A model generated the notes under the pieces. That model ran no database searches, was not told where the DNA came from, and saw nothing but the letters and a program-made list of their open reading frames with translations. Shown here in pieces: positions 35,460 to 47,400 of a DNA stretch of 64,000 bases. The position numbers were made by a program, and so were the translations under genes. The stretch's first letter is position 1. Each line of letters opens with the position of its first letter. Origin of the DNA: Camelus bactrianus (Eukaryota > Chordata > Mammalia > Artiodactyla > Camelidae); contig NC_133543.1 in the NCBI RefSeq assembly GCF_048773025.1, positions 8,401,365 through 8,465,364 of the forward strand. The letters run 5' to 3'.

Positions 35460-38400
35460 CACAAAGGGAACGGGTTGCAGGAGAAACTTTTACTCTGGTT
35501 TCTCAGTCTGTTTCCTAGTGCCGGTTTAAATTTCCTGCAGTTTTCACTGTATAACCGTGTTGGAGCTAATACCACCCCATATATACGTATGGAGTGTATT
35601 TTGCAAGGGAAAAGAAACTTTGTGTTCCCAAAAATCTAGGTGAAGGACGGCTTTCACACACACATATCTCTCAGAACTGAGCATGTGTAGAGACGTTCGT
35701 TCATCTAGCACAAATGGAACGGGTTGCAGGAGAAACTTTTACTCTGGTTTCTCAGTCTGTTTCCTAGTGCCGGTTTGAATTTCCTGCAGTTTTCACTGTA
35801 AAACCGATTTGGAGCTAGTACCTCCCCATATATATGTATGGAGTGGAGTTTGCTAGTGAAAAGAAACTTTGTGTTCCCAACAAGCTAGGTGAAGGACGGC
35901 TTTCACACACACTTATCTCAGAACTGAGCATGTGGAGAGACGTTCGTTCATCTAGCACAAAAGGAACGGGTTGCAGGAGAAACTTTTACTCTGGTTTCTC
36001 AGTCTGTTTCCTAGTGCCAGTTTGAAGTTCCTGCAGTTTTCACTATAAAACTGAGTTGGAGCTAGTACCTCCCCATATATATGTATGGATTTGGGTTTGC
36101 AAGTGAAAAGAAACTTTGTGTTCCCAACAAGCTAGGTGAAGGACGGCTTTCACACACACTTATCTCTCAGATCTGAGCATGTGGAGAGACGTTCGTTCCT
36201 CTAGCACAAAGGGAACGGGTTGCAGGAGAAACTTTTACTCTGTTTTCTCAGTCTGTTTCCTAGTGCCGGTTTGAAGTTCCTGCAGTTTTCACTGTAAAAC
36301 CGAGTTGGAGCTAGTGCCTCCCCATATATATGTATGGAGTTGGGTTTGGAAGTGAAAAAAAACTTTGTGTTCCCATCAAGCTAGGTTAAGGACGGCTTTC
36401 ACACACACATACCTCTCAGAACTGAGCATGTGGAGAGACGTTCGTTCATCTAGCACAAAGGGAACGGGTTGCAGGAGAAACTTTTACTCTGGTTTCTCAG
36501 TCTGTTTCCTAGTGCCGGTTTGAAGTTCCTGCAGTTTTCACTGTAAAACCGAGTTGGAGCTAGTGCCTCCCCATATATATGTATGGAGTGGATTTTGCAA
36601 ATGAAAAGAAACTTTGTGTTCCCAAAAAGTTAGGTGAAGGACGGCTTTCACACACACTTATCTCTCAGAACTGAGCATGAGGAGAGATGTTCGTTCATCT
36701 AGCACAAGGGGAACGGGTTGCAGGAGAATCTTTTAATCTGTTTTCTCAGTCTGTTTCCTAGTGCCGGTTTGAAGTTCCTGCAGTTTTCACTGTAAAACAG
36801 AGTTGGAGCTAGTACCTCCCCATATATATGTATGGAGTGGAGTTTGCAAGTGAAAAGAAACTTTGTGTTCCCAACAAGCTAGGTGAAGGACGGCTTTCAC
36901 ACACACTTATCTCTCAGAACTGAGAATGTGGAGAGACGTTCGTTCATCTAGCACAAAGGGAACGGGTTGCAGAAGAAACTTTTACTCTGGTTTCTCAGTC
37001 TTTTTCCTAGTGCCGGTTTGTTGTTCCTGCAGTTTTCACTGTAAAACCGAGTTGGAGCTAGTACCTAACCATATATATGTATGGATTTGGGTTTGCAAGT
37101 GAAAAGAAACTTTGTGTTCCCAACAAGCTAGGTGAAGGACGGCTTTCACACACACTTATCTCTCAGAACTGAGCATGTGGAGAGACGTTCGTTCATCTAG
37201 CACAAAGGGAACGGGTTGCAGGAGAAACTTTTACTCTGGTTTCTCAGTCTGTTTCCTAGTGCCAGTTTGAATTTCCTGCAGTTTTCACTGTAAAGCCGAG
37301 TTGCAGCTACTGCCTCCCCATATATATGTATGGAGAGGAGTTTGCATGTGAAAAGAAACTTTGTGTTCCCAACAAGCTAAGTGAAGGACGGCTTTCACAC
37401 ACAATTATCTTTCAGAACTGAGCATGTGGAGAGATGTTTGTTCATCTAGCACAAAGGGAATGGGTTAGAGGAGAAACTTTTACTCTGGTTTCTCAGACTG
37501 TTTCCTTGTGCCGGTTTGAAGTTCGTGCTGTTTTCAATGTAAAACCGAGTTGGAGCTAGTACCTCCCCATATATGTGTATGGAGTTGGTTTTGCAAGAGA
37601 AAAGAAACTTTGTGTTCCCTACAAGCTAGGTGAAGGATGGCTTTCACACACACTTGTTTCTCAGAAATGAGCATGTGGAGAGACGTTCGTTCGTCTAGCT
37701 CAAAGGGAACGGTTTGCAGGAGAAACTTTTTCTCTGGTTTCTCAGTCTGTTTCCTAGTGCCGGTTTAAAGTTCCTGCAGTTTTCACTGTAAAACTGAGTT
37801 GGAGCTAGTACCTCCCCATATATATGTATGGAGTGAATTTGCAAGTGAAAAGAAACTTTGTGTTCCCAACAAGCTAGGTGAAGGACGGCTTTCACACACA
37901 CTTATCTCTCAGAACTGAGCATGTGGAGAGACGTTCGTTCATCTAGCACAAAGGGAACGGGTTGCAGGAGAAACTATTACTATGGTTTCTCAGTCGGTTT
38001 CCTTGTGCCGGTTTGAAGTTCGTGCAGTTTTCACTGTAAAACAGAGTTGGAGCTAGTACCTCCCCATATAAATGTACGGATTTGGGTTTGCAAGAGAAAA
38101 GAAACTTTGTGTTCCCAAAAAGCTAGGTGAAGGACGGCTTTCACACACACTTATCTCAGAACTGAGCATGTGGAGAGACGTTCGTTCGTCTAGCACAAAG
38201 GGAACGGGTTGCAGGAGAAACTTTTACTCTGGTTTCTCAGTCTGTTTCCTAGTGCCGGTTTAAAGTTCCTGCAGTTTTCACTGTAAAACCGAGTTGGAGC
38301 TAGTGCCTCCCCATATATATGTATGGAGTGTATTTTGCAAGTGAAAAGAAACTTTGTGTTCCCAACAAGCTAGGTGAAGGACGGCTTTCACACACACTTA

Positions 38401-41400
38401 TCTCTCAGAACTTACCATCTGGAGAGACGTTCGTTCATCTAGCACAAAGGGAACGGGTTGCAGGAGAAACTTTTACTCTGGTTTCTCAGTCTGTTTCCTA
38501 GTGCCGTTTTGAAGTTCCTGCAGTTTTCACTGTAAAACCGATTTGGAGCTAGTACCTCCCCATACATTTGTATGGAGTGAAGTTTGCTAGTGAAAAGAAT
38601 CTTTGTGTTCCCAACAAGCTAGGTGAAGGATGGCTTTCACACACACTTATCTCTCAGAACTGAGCATGTGGAGAGACGTTCGTTCGTCTAGCACAAAGGG
38701 AACGGGTTGCAGGAGAAACTTTTACTCTGGTTTCTCAGTCTGTTTCCTAGTGCCGGTTTGAAGTTCCTGCAGTTTTCACTGTAAAGCAGATTTGGAGCTA
38801 GTGCCTACCCATATATATTTATGGAGTGGAGTTTGCATGTGAAAAGAAACTTTGTGTTCCCAACAAGCTAGGTGAAGGACGGCTTTCACACACACTTATC
38901 TCTCAGAACTGAGCATGTGGTGAGACGTTCTTTCATCTAGCACAAAGGGAACGGGTTGCAGGAGAAACTTTTACTCTGGTTTCGCAGTCTGTTTCCTAGT
39001 GCCGGTTTGAAGTACCTGCAGTTTTCACTATAAAACCGAGATGGAGCTAGTGCTTCCCCATATATATGTATGGATTTGGGTTAGCAAGTGAAAAGAAACT
39101 TTGTGTTCCCAACAAGCTTGGTGAAGGACGGCTTTCACACACACTTATCTCTCAGAACTGAGCATGTGGAGAGACGTTCGTTCATCTAGCACAAAGGGAA
39201 CGGGTTGCAGGGGAAACTTTTTCTCTGCTTTCTCAGTCTGTTTCCTAGTGCCGGTTTGAAGTTCCTGCAGTTTTCACTGTAAAACCGATTTGGAGCTAGT
39301 ACCTCCCTATATATATGTATGGAGTGGAGTTTGCTAGTGAAAAGTAACTTTGTGTTCCCAAAAAGCTAGGTGAAGAATGGCTTCCACATACACATATCTC
39401 TCAGAACTGAGCATGTGGAGAGACGTTCGTTCGTCTAGCACAAAGGGAACGGTTTGCAATTGAAACTTTTACTCTGTTTTCTCAATCTGTTTCCTAGTGC
39501 CGGTTTGAAGTTCCTGCAGTTTTCACTGTAAAACCGAGTTGGAGCTAGTGCCTCCCCATATATATGTATGGAGTTGGGTTTGCAAGTGAAAAGAAAATTT
39601 GTGTTCCCAACAAGCTAGTTTAAGGACGGCTTTCACACACACATATCTCTCAGAACTGAGCATGTGGAGAGACGTTCGTTCATCTAGCACAAAGGGAACG
39701 GGTTGCAGGAGAAACTTTTTCTCTGGTTTCTCAGTCTGTTTCCTAGTTCCGGTTTGAAGTTCCTGCAGTTTTCACTGTAAAACCGAGTTGGAGCTAGTAC
39801 CTCTCCATATATATGTATGGAGTGGAATTTGCAAGTGAAAAGAAACTTTGTGTTCCCAACAAGCTAGGTGAAGGACGGCTTTCACACAGACATATCTCTC
39901 AGAACTGAGCATGTGGAGAGACGTTCGTTCATCTAGCACAAAGGGAACGGGTTGCAGGAGAAACTTTTACTCTAGTTTCTCAGTCTGTTTCCTAGTGCCG
40001 GTTTAAAGTTGCTGCAGTTTTCACTGTAAAACCGAGTTGGAGCTAATGCTTCCCCATATATATGTATGGATTTGGGTTTGCAAGTGAAAAGAAACTTTGT
40101 GTTCCCAACAAGCTAGGTGAAGGAATGCTTTCACACACACTTATCTCTCAGAACTGAGCATGTGGAGAGACGTTCGTTCATCTAGCACAAGTGGAACGGG
40201 TTGCAGGAGAAACTTTTACTCTGGTTTCTCAGTCTGTTTCCTAGTGCCGTTTTGATGTTCCTGCAGTTTTCACTGTAAAACCGAGTTGGAGCTAATAAAT
40301 ACCCATATATATGTAAAGAGTGTATTTTGCAAGTGAAAAGAAACTTTGTGTTCCCAAAAAGCTAGGTGAAGGACGGCTTTCACACACACTTATCTCTCAG
40401 AACTGAGCATGTGGGGAGACGTTCGTTCATCTAGCACAAAGGGAACGGGTTTCAGGAGCAACTTTTACTCTGGTTTCTCAGTCTGTTTCCTAGTGCCGTT
40501 TTGATGTTCCTGCAGTTTTCACTGTAAAACCGATTTGGAGCTAGTACCTACCATATATATTTATGGATTGGAGTTTGCAAGTGAAAAGAAACTTTGTGTT
40601 CCCAACAAGCTAGGTGAAGGACGGCTTTCACACACACTTATCTCTCAGAACTGAGCATGTGGAGAGACGTTCGTTCATCTAGCACAAGTGGAACGGGTTG
40701 CAGGAGAAACTTTTACTCTGGTTTCTCAGTCTGTTTGCTAGTGTCGGTTTGAAGTACCTGCAGTTTTCACTGTAAAACCGAGTTGGAGCTAGTACCTCCC
40801 CATATATATGTATGGAGTGTAGTTTGCAAGTGAAAAGAAACTTTGTGTTCCCAACAAGCTAGGTGAAGTACGGCTTTCACACACACTTATCACTCCGAAA
40901 TGAGCATGTGGAGAGACGTTCGTTCATCTAGCACAAAGGGAACGGGTTGCAGGAGAAACTTTTTCTCTGGTTTCTCAGTCTTTTTCCTAGTGCCGGTTTG
41001 AAGTTCCTGCAGTTTTCACTGTAAAACCGAGTTGGAGCTAGTACCTCCCATATATATGTATGGAGTGGAATAGCAAGTGAAAAGAAACTTTGTGTTCCCA
41101 ACAAGCTAGGTGAAGAACGGCATTCACACACACTTATCTCTCAGAACTGAGCATGTGGAGAGACGTTCGTTCATCTAGCACAAAGTGAACGGGTTGCAGG
41201 AGAAACTTTTACTCTGGTTTCTCAGTCTGTTTCCTAGTGCCGGTTTGAAGTTCCTGCAGTTTTCACTGTAAAACCGATTTGGAGCTAGTACCTCCCCATA
41301 TATATGTATGGAGTGGAGTTTGCTAGTGAAAAGAAACTTTGTGTTCCCAACAAGCTAGGTGAAGGACGGCTTTCACACACACTTATCTCTCAGAACTGAG

Positions 41401-41485
41401 CATGTGGAGAGACGTTCGTTCATCTAGCACAAAGGGAACGGGTTGCAGGAGAAACTATTACTATGGTTTCTCAGTCGGTTTCCTT

Positions 41486-44400
41486 GTGCCGGTTTGAAGT
41501 TCCTGCAGTTTTCACTGTAAAGCCGATTTGGAGCTAGTGCCTCCCCATATAAATGTATGGAGAGGATTTTGCATGTGAAAAGAAACTTTGTGTTCCCAAC
41601 AAGCTAGGTGAAGGACGGCTTTCACACACACTTATCTTTCAGAACTGAGCATGTGGAGAGATGTTCGTTCATCTAGCACAAAGGGAATGGGTTACAGGAG
41701 AAACTTTTACTCTGGTTTCTCAGACTGTTTCCTTGTGCCGGTTTGAAGTTCGTGCAGTTTTCAATGTAAAACCGATTTGGAGCTAGTACCTCCCCATATA
41801 TATGTATGGAGTTGGGTTTGCAAGAGAAAAGAAATTTTGTGTTCCCTACAAGCTAGGTGAAGGACGGATTTCACACACAATTATCTCTCAGATCTGAGCA
41901 TGTGGAGAGACGTTCGTTCCTCTAGCACAAAGGGAACGGGTTGCAGGAGAAACTTTTACTCTGGTTTCTCAGTCTGTTTCCTAGTGCCAGTTTGAAGTTC
42001 CTGCAGTTTTCACTATAAAACCGAGTTGGAGCTAGTGCCTCCCCATATATATGTATGGATTTGGGTTTGCAAGTGAAAAGAAACTTTGTGTTCCCAACAA
42101 GCTAGGTGAAGGACGGCTTTCACACACACTTATCTCTCAGATCTGAGCATGTGGAGAGACGTTCGTTCCTCTAGCACAAAGGGAACTGGTTGCAGGTGAA
42201 ACTTTTACTCTGGTTTCTCAGTCTGTTTCCTAGTGCCGGTTTAAAGTTCCTGCAGTTTTCACTGTAAAACCGAGTTGGAGCTAATACCTCCCCATATATA
42301 TGTATGGAGTGGATTTTGCAAGTGAAAAGAAACTTTGTGTTCCCAAAAACCTAGGTGAAGGACGGCTTTCACACACACTTATCTCTCAGAACTGAGCATG
42401 TGGAGAGACGTTCGTTCATCTAGCACAAAGGGAACGGGTTGCAGGAGAAACTTTTACTCTGGTTTCTCAGTCTGTTTCCTAGTGCCGGTTTGAAGTTCCT
42501 GCAGTTTTCACTGTAAAGCCGATTTGGAGCTAGTGCCTCCCCATATAAATGTATGGAGAGGATTTTGCATGTGAAAAGAAACTTTGTGTTCCCAACAAGC
42601 TAGGTGAAGGACGGCTTTCACACACACTTATCTTTCAGAACTGAGCATGTGGAGAGATGTTCGTTCATCTAGCACAAAGGGAATGGGTTACAGGAGAAAC
42701 TTTTACTCTGGTTTCTCAGACTGTTTCCTTGTGCCGGTTTGAAGTTCTTGCAGTTTTCAATGTAAAACCGATTTGGAGCTAGTACCTCCCCATATATATG
42801 TATGGAGTTGGGTTTGCAAGAGAAAAGAAATTTTGTGTTCCCTACAAGCTAGGTGAAGGACGGATTTCACACACAATTATCTCTCAGATCTGAGCATGTG
42901 GAGAGACGTTCGTTCCTCTAGCACAAAGGGAACGGGTTGCAGGAGAAACTTTTACTCTGGTTTCTCAGTCTGTTTCCTAGTGCCAGTTTGAATTTCCTGC
43001 AGTTTTCACTATAAAACCGAGTTGGAGCTAGTGCCTCCCCATATATACGTATGGATTTGGGTTTGCAAGTGAAAAGAAACTTTGTGTTCCCAACAAGCTA
43101 GGTGAAGGACGGCTTTCACACACACTTATCTCTCAGATCTGAGCATGTGGAGAGACGTTTGTTCCTCTAGCACAAAGGGAACTGGTTGCAGGTGAAACTT
43201 TTACTCTGGTTTCTCAGTCTGTTTCCTAGTGCCGGTTTAAAGTTCCTGCAGTTTTCACTGTAAAACCGAGTTGGAGCTAATACCTCCCCATATATATGTA
43301 TGGAGTGGATTTTGCAAGTGAAAAGAAACTTTGTGTTCCCAAAAACCTAGGTGAAGGACGGCTTTCACACACACTTATCTCTCAGAACTGAGCATGTGGA
43401 TAGACGTTCTTTCATCTAGCACAAAGGGAACGGGTTGCAGGAGAAACTTTTACTCTGGTTTCTTAGTCTTTTTCCTAGTGCCTGTTTGAAGTTCCTGCAG
43501 TTTTCACTGTAAAACCGAGTTGGAGCTAGTACCTCCCCATATATATGTATGGAGTGGAGTTTGCTAGTGAAAAGAAACTTTGTGTTCCCAACAAGCTAGG
43601 TGAAGGATGGCTTTCACACACACTTATCTCTCAGAACTGAGCATGTGGAGAGAAGTTCGTTCGTCTAGCAAAAAGGGAACGGTTTGCAGGGGAAACTTTT
43701 ACTCTGTTTTCTCAGTCTGTTTCCTAGTGCCGGTTTGAAGTTCCTGCTGTTTTCACTGTAAAACCGTGTTGGAGCTAGTGCCTCCCCATATATATGTATG
43801 TAGTTGGGTTTGCAAGTGAAAAGAAACTTTGTGTTCCCAACAAGCTAGGTGAAGGACGGCTTTCACACACACATACCTCTCAGAACTGACAATGTGGAGA
43901 GACGTTCGTTCATCTAGCACAAATGGAACGGGTTGCAGGAGAAACTTTTTCTCTGTTTTCTCTGTCTGTTTCCTAGTGCCGGTTTGAAGTTACTGCAGAT
44001 TTCACTGTAAATCCGATTTGGAGCTAGTACCTCCCCATATATATGTATGGAGTGGAGTATGCATGTGAAAAGAAACTTTGTGTTCCCAACAAGCTAGGTG
44101 AAGGACTGCTTTCACACACACTTATCTTTCAGAACTGAGCATGTGGAGAAATGTTCGTTCATCTAGCACAAAGGGAACGGGTTGCAGGAGAAACTTTTAC
44201 TCTGGTTTCTCAGTCTGTTTCCTAGTGCCGGTTTAAATTTCCTGCAGTTTTCACTGTATAACCGTGTTGGAGCTAATACCACCCCATATATACGTATGGA
44301 GTGTATTTTGCAAGGGAAAAGAAACTTTGTGTTCCCAAAAATCTAGGTGAAGGACGGCTTTCACACACACATATCTCTCAGAACTGAGCATGTGTAGAGA

Positions 44401-47400
44401 CGTTCGTTCATCTAGCACAAATGGAACGGGTTGCAGGAGAAACTTTTACTCTGGTTTCTCAGTCTGTTTCCTAGTGCCGGTTTGAATTTCCTGCAGTTTT
44501 CACTGTAAAACCGATTTGGAGCTAGTACCTCCCCATATATATGTATGGAGTGGAGTTTGCTAGTGAAAAGAAACTTTGTGTTCCCAACAAGCTAGGTGAA
44601 GGACGGCTTTCACACACACTTATCTCAGAACTGAGCATGTGGAGAGACGTTCGTTCATCTAGCACAAAAGGAACGGGTTGCAGGAGAAACTTTTACTCTG
44701 GTTTCTCAGTCTGTTTCCTAGTGCCAGTTTGAAGTTCCTGCAGTTTTCACTATAAAACTGAGTTGGAGCTAGTACCTCCCCATATATATGTATGGATTTG
44801 GGTTTGCAAGTGAAAAGAAACTTTGTGTTCCCAACAAGCTAGGTGAAGGACGGCTTTCACACACACTTATCTCTCAGATCTGAGCATGTGGAGAGACGTT
44901 CGTTCCTCTAGCACAAAGGGAACGGGTTGCAGGAGAAACTTTTACTCTGTTTTCTCAGTCTGTTTCCTAGTGCCGGTTTGAAGTTCCTGCAGTTTTCACT
45001 GTAAAACCGAGTTGGAGCTAGTGCCTCCCCATATATATGTATGGAGTTGGGTTTGGAAGTGAAAAAAAACTTTGTGTTCCCATCAAGCTAGGTTAAGGAC
45101 GGCTTTCACACACACATACCTCTCAGAACTGAGCATGTGGAGAGACGTTCGTTCATCTAGCACAAAGGGAACGGGTTGCAGGAGAAACTTTTACTCTGGT
45201 TTCTCAGTCTGTTTCCTAGTGCCGGTTTGAAGTTCCTGCAGTTTTCACTGTAAAACCGAGTTGGAGCTAGTGCCTCCCCATATATATGTATGGAGTGGAT
45301 TTTGCAAATGAAAAGAAACTTTGTGTTCCCAAAAAGTTAGGTGAAGGACGGCTTTCACACACACTTATCTCTCAGAACTGAGCATGAGGAGAGATGTTCG
45401 TTCATCTAGCACAAGGGGAACGGGTTGCAGGAGAATCTTTTAATCTGTTTTCTCAGTCTGTTTCCTAGTGCCGGTTTGAAGTTCCTGCAGTTTTCACTGT
45501 AAAACAGAGTTGGAGCTAGTACCTCCCCATATATATGTATGGAGTGGAGTTTGCAAGTGAAAAGAAACTTTGTGTTCCCAACAAGCTAGGTGAAGGACGG
45601 CTTTCACACACACTTATCTCTCAGAACTGAGAATGTGGAGAGACGTTCGTTCATCTAGCACAAAGGGAACGGGTTGCAGAAGAAACTTTTACTCTGGTTT
45701 CTCAGTCTTTTTCCTAGTGCCGGTTTGTTGTTCCTGCAGTTTTCACTGTAAAACCGAGTTGGAGCTAGTACCTAACCATATATATGTATGGATTTGGGTT
45801 TGCAAGTGAAAAGAAACTTTGTGTTCCCAACAAGCTAGGTGAAGGACGGCTTTCACACACACTTATCTCTCAGAACTGAGCATGTGGAGAGACGTTCGTT
45901 CATCTAGCACAAAGGGAACGGGTTGCAGGAGAAACTTTTACTCTGGTTTCTCAGTCTGTTTCCTAGTGCCAGTTTGAATTTCCTGCAGTTTTCACTGTAA
46001 AGCCGAGTTGCAGCTACTGCCTCCCCATATATATGTATGGAGAGGAGTTTGCATGTGAAAAGAAACTTTGTGTTCCCAACAAGCTAAGTGAAGGACGGCT
46101 TTCACACACAATTATCTTTCAGAACTGAGCATGTGGAGAGATGTTTGTTCATCTAGCACAAAGGGAATGGGTTAGAGGAGAAACTTTTACTCTGGTTTCT
46201 CAGACTGTTTCCTTGTGCCGGTTTGAAGTTCGTGCTGTTTTCAATGTAAAACCGAGTTGGAGCTAGTACCTCCCCATATATGTGTATGGAGTTGGTTTTG
46301 CAAGAGAAAAGAAACTTTGTGTTCCCTACAAGCTAGGTGAAGGATGGCTTTCACACACACTTGTTTCTCAGAAATGAGCATGTGGAGAGACGTTCGTTCG
46401 TCTAGCTCAAAGGGAACGGTTTGCAGGAGAAACTTTTTCTCTGGTTTCTCAGTCTGTTTCCTAGTGCCGGTTTAAAGTTCCTGCAGTTTTCACTGTAAAA
46501 CTGAGTTGGAGCTAGTACCTCCCCATATATATGTATGGAGTGAATTTGCAAGTGAAAAGAAACTTTGTGTTCCCAACAAGCTAGGTGAAGGACGGCTTTC
46601 ACACACACTTATCTCTCAGAACTGAGCATGTGGAGAGACGTTCGTTCATCTAGCACAAAGGGAACGGGTTGCAGGAGAAACTATTACTATGGTTTCTCAG
46701 TCGGTTTCCTTGTGCCGGTTTGAAGTTCGTGCAGTTTTCACTGTAAAACAGAGTTGGAGCTAGTACCTCCCCATATAAATGTACGGATTTGGGTTTGCAA
46801 GAGAAAAGAAACTTTGTGTTCCCAAAAAGCTAGGTGAAGGACGGCTTTCACACACACTTATCTCAGAACTGAGCATGTGGAGAGACGTTCGTTCGTCTAG
46901 CACAAAGGGAACGGGTTGCAGGAGAAACTTTTACTCTGGTTTCTCAGTCTGTTTCCTAGTGCCGGTTTAAAGTTCCTGCAGTTTTCACTGTAAAACCGAG
47001 TTGGAGCTAGTGCCTCCCCATATATATGTATGGAGTGTATTTTGCAAGTGAAAAGAAACTTTGTGTTCCCAACAAGCTAGGTGAAGGACGGCTTTCACAC
47101 ACACTTATCTCTCAGAACTTACCATCTGGAGAGACGTTCGTTCATCTAGCACAAAGGGAACGGGTTGCAGGAGAAACTTTTACTCTGGTTTCTCAGTCTG
47201 TTTCCTAGTGCCGTTTTGAAGTTCCTGCAGTTTTCACTGTAAAACCGATTTGGAGCTAGTACCTCCCCATACATTTGTATGGAGTGAAGTTTGCTAGTGA
47301 AAAGAATCTTTGTGTTCCCAACAAGCTAGGTGAAGGATGGCTTTCACACACACTTATCTCTCAGAACTGAGCATGTGGAGAGACGTTCGTTCGTCTAGCA

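Larger units (their letters stand above)
32779..41485 (+). repeat. 35-monomer higher-order unit, copy 1 (8,707 bp)
   Basis: All landmarks compared across this block recur exactly 8,707 bp downstream. Examples are CATATAAATGTATGG at 33835, GCATGAGGAGAGATG near 36680, CCTAACCATATATATG near 37070, AACTTACCATCTGG near 38410, CAATTGAAAC near 39455, GCTAATAAATACCC near 40295 and GGAATAGCAAG near 41065. I found no substitution in the stretches I compared. At about 249 bp per monomer this is 35 monomers. The unit includes the 4-monomer duplication at its left end. Confidence 0.93.
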
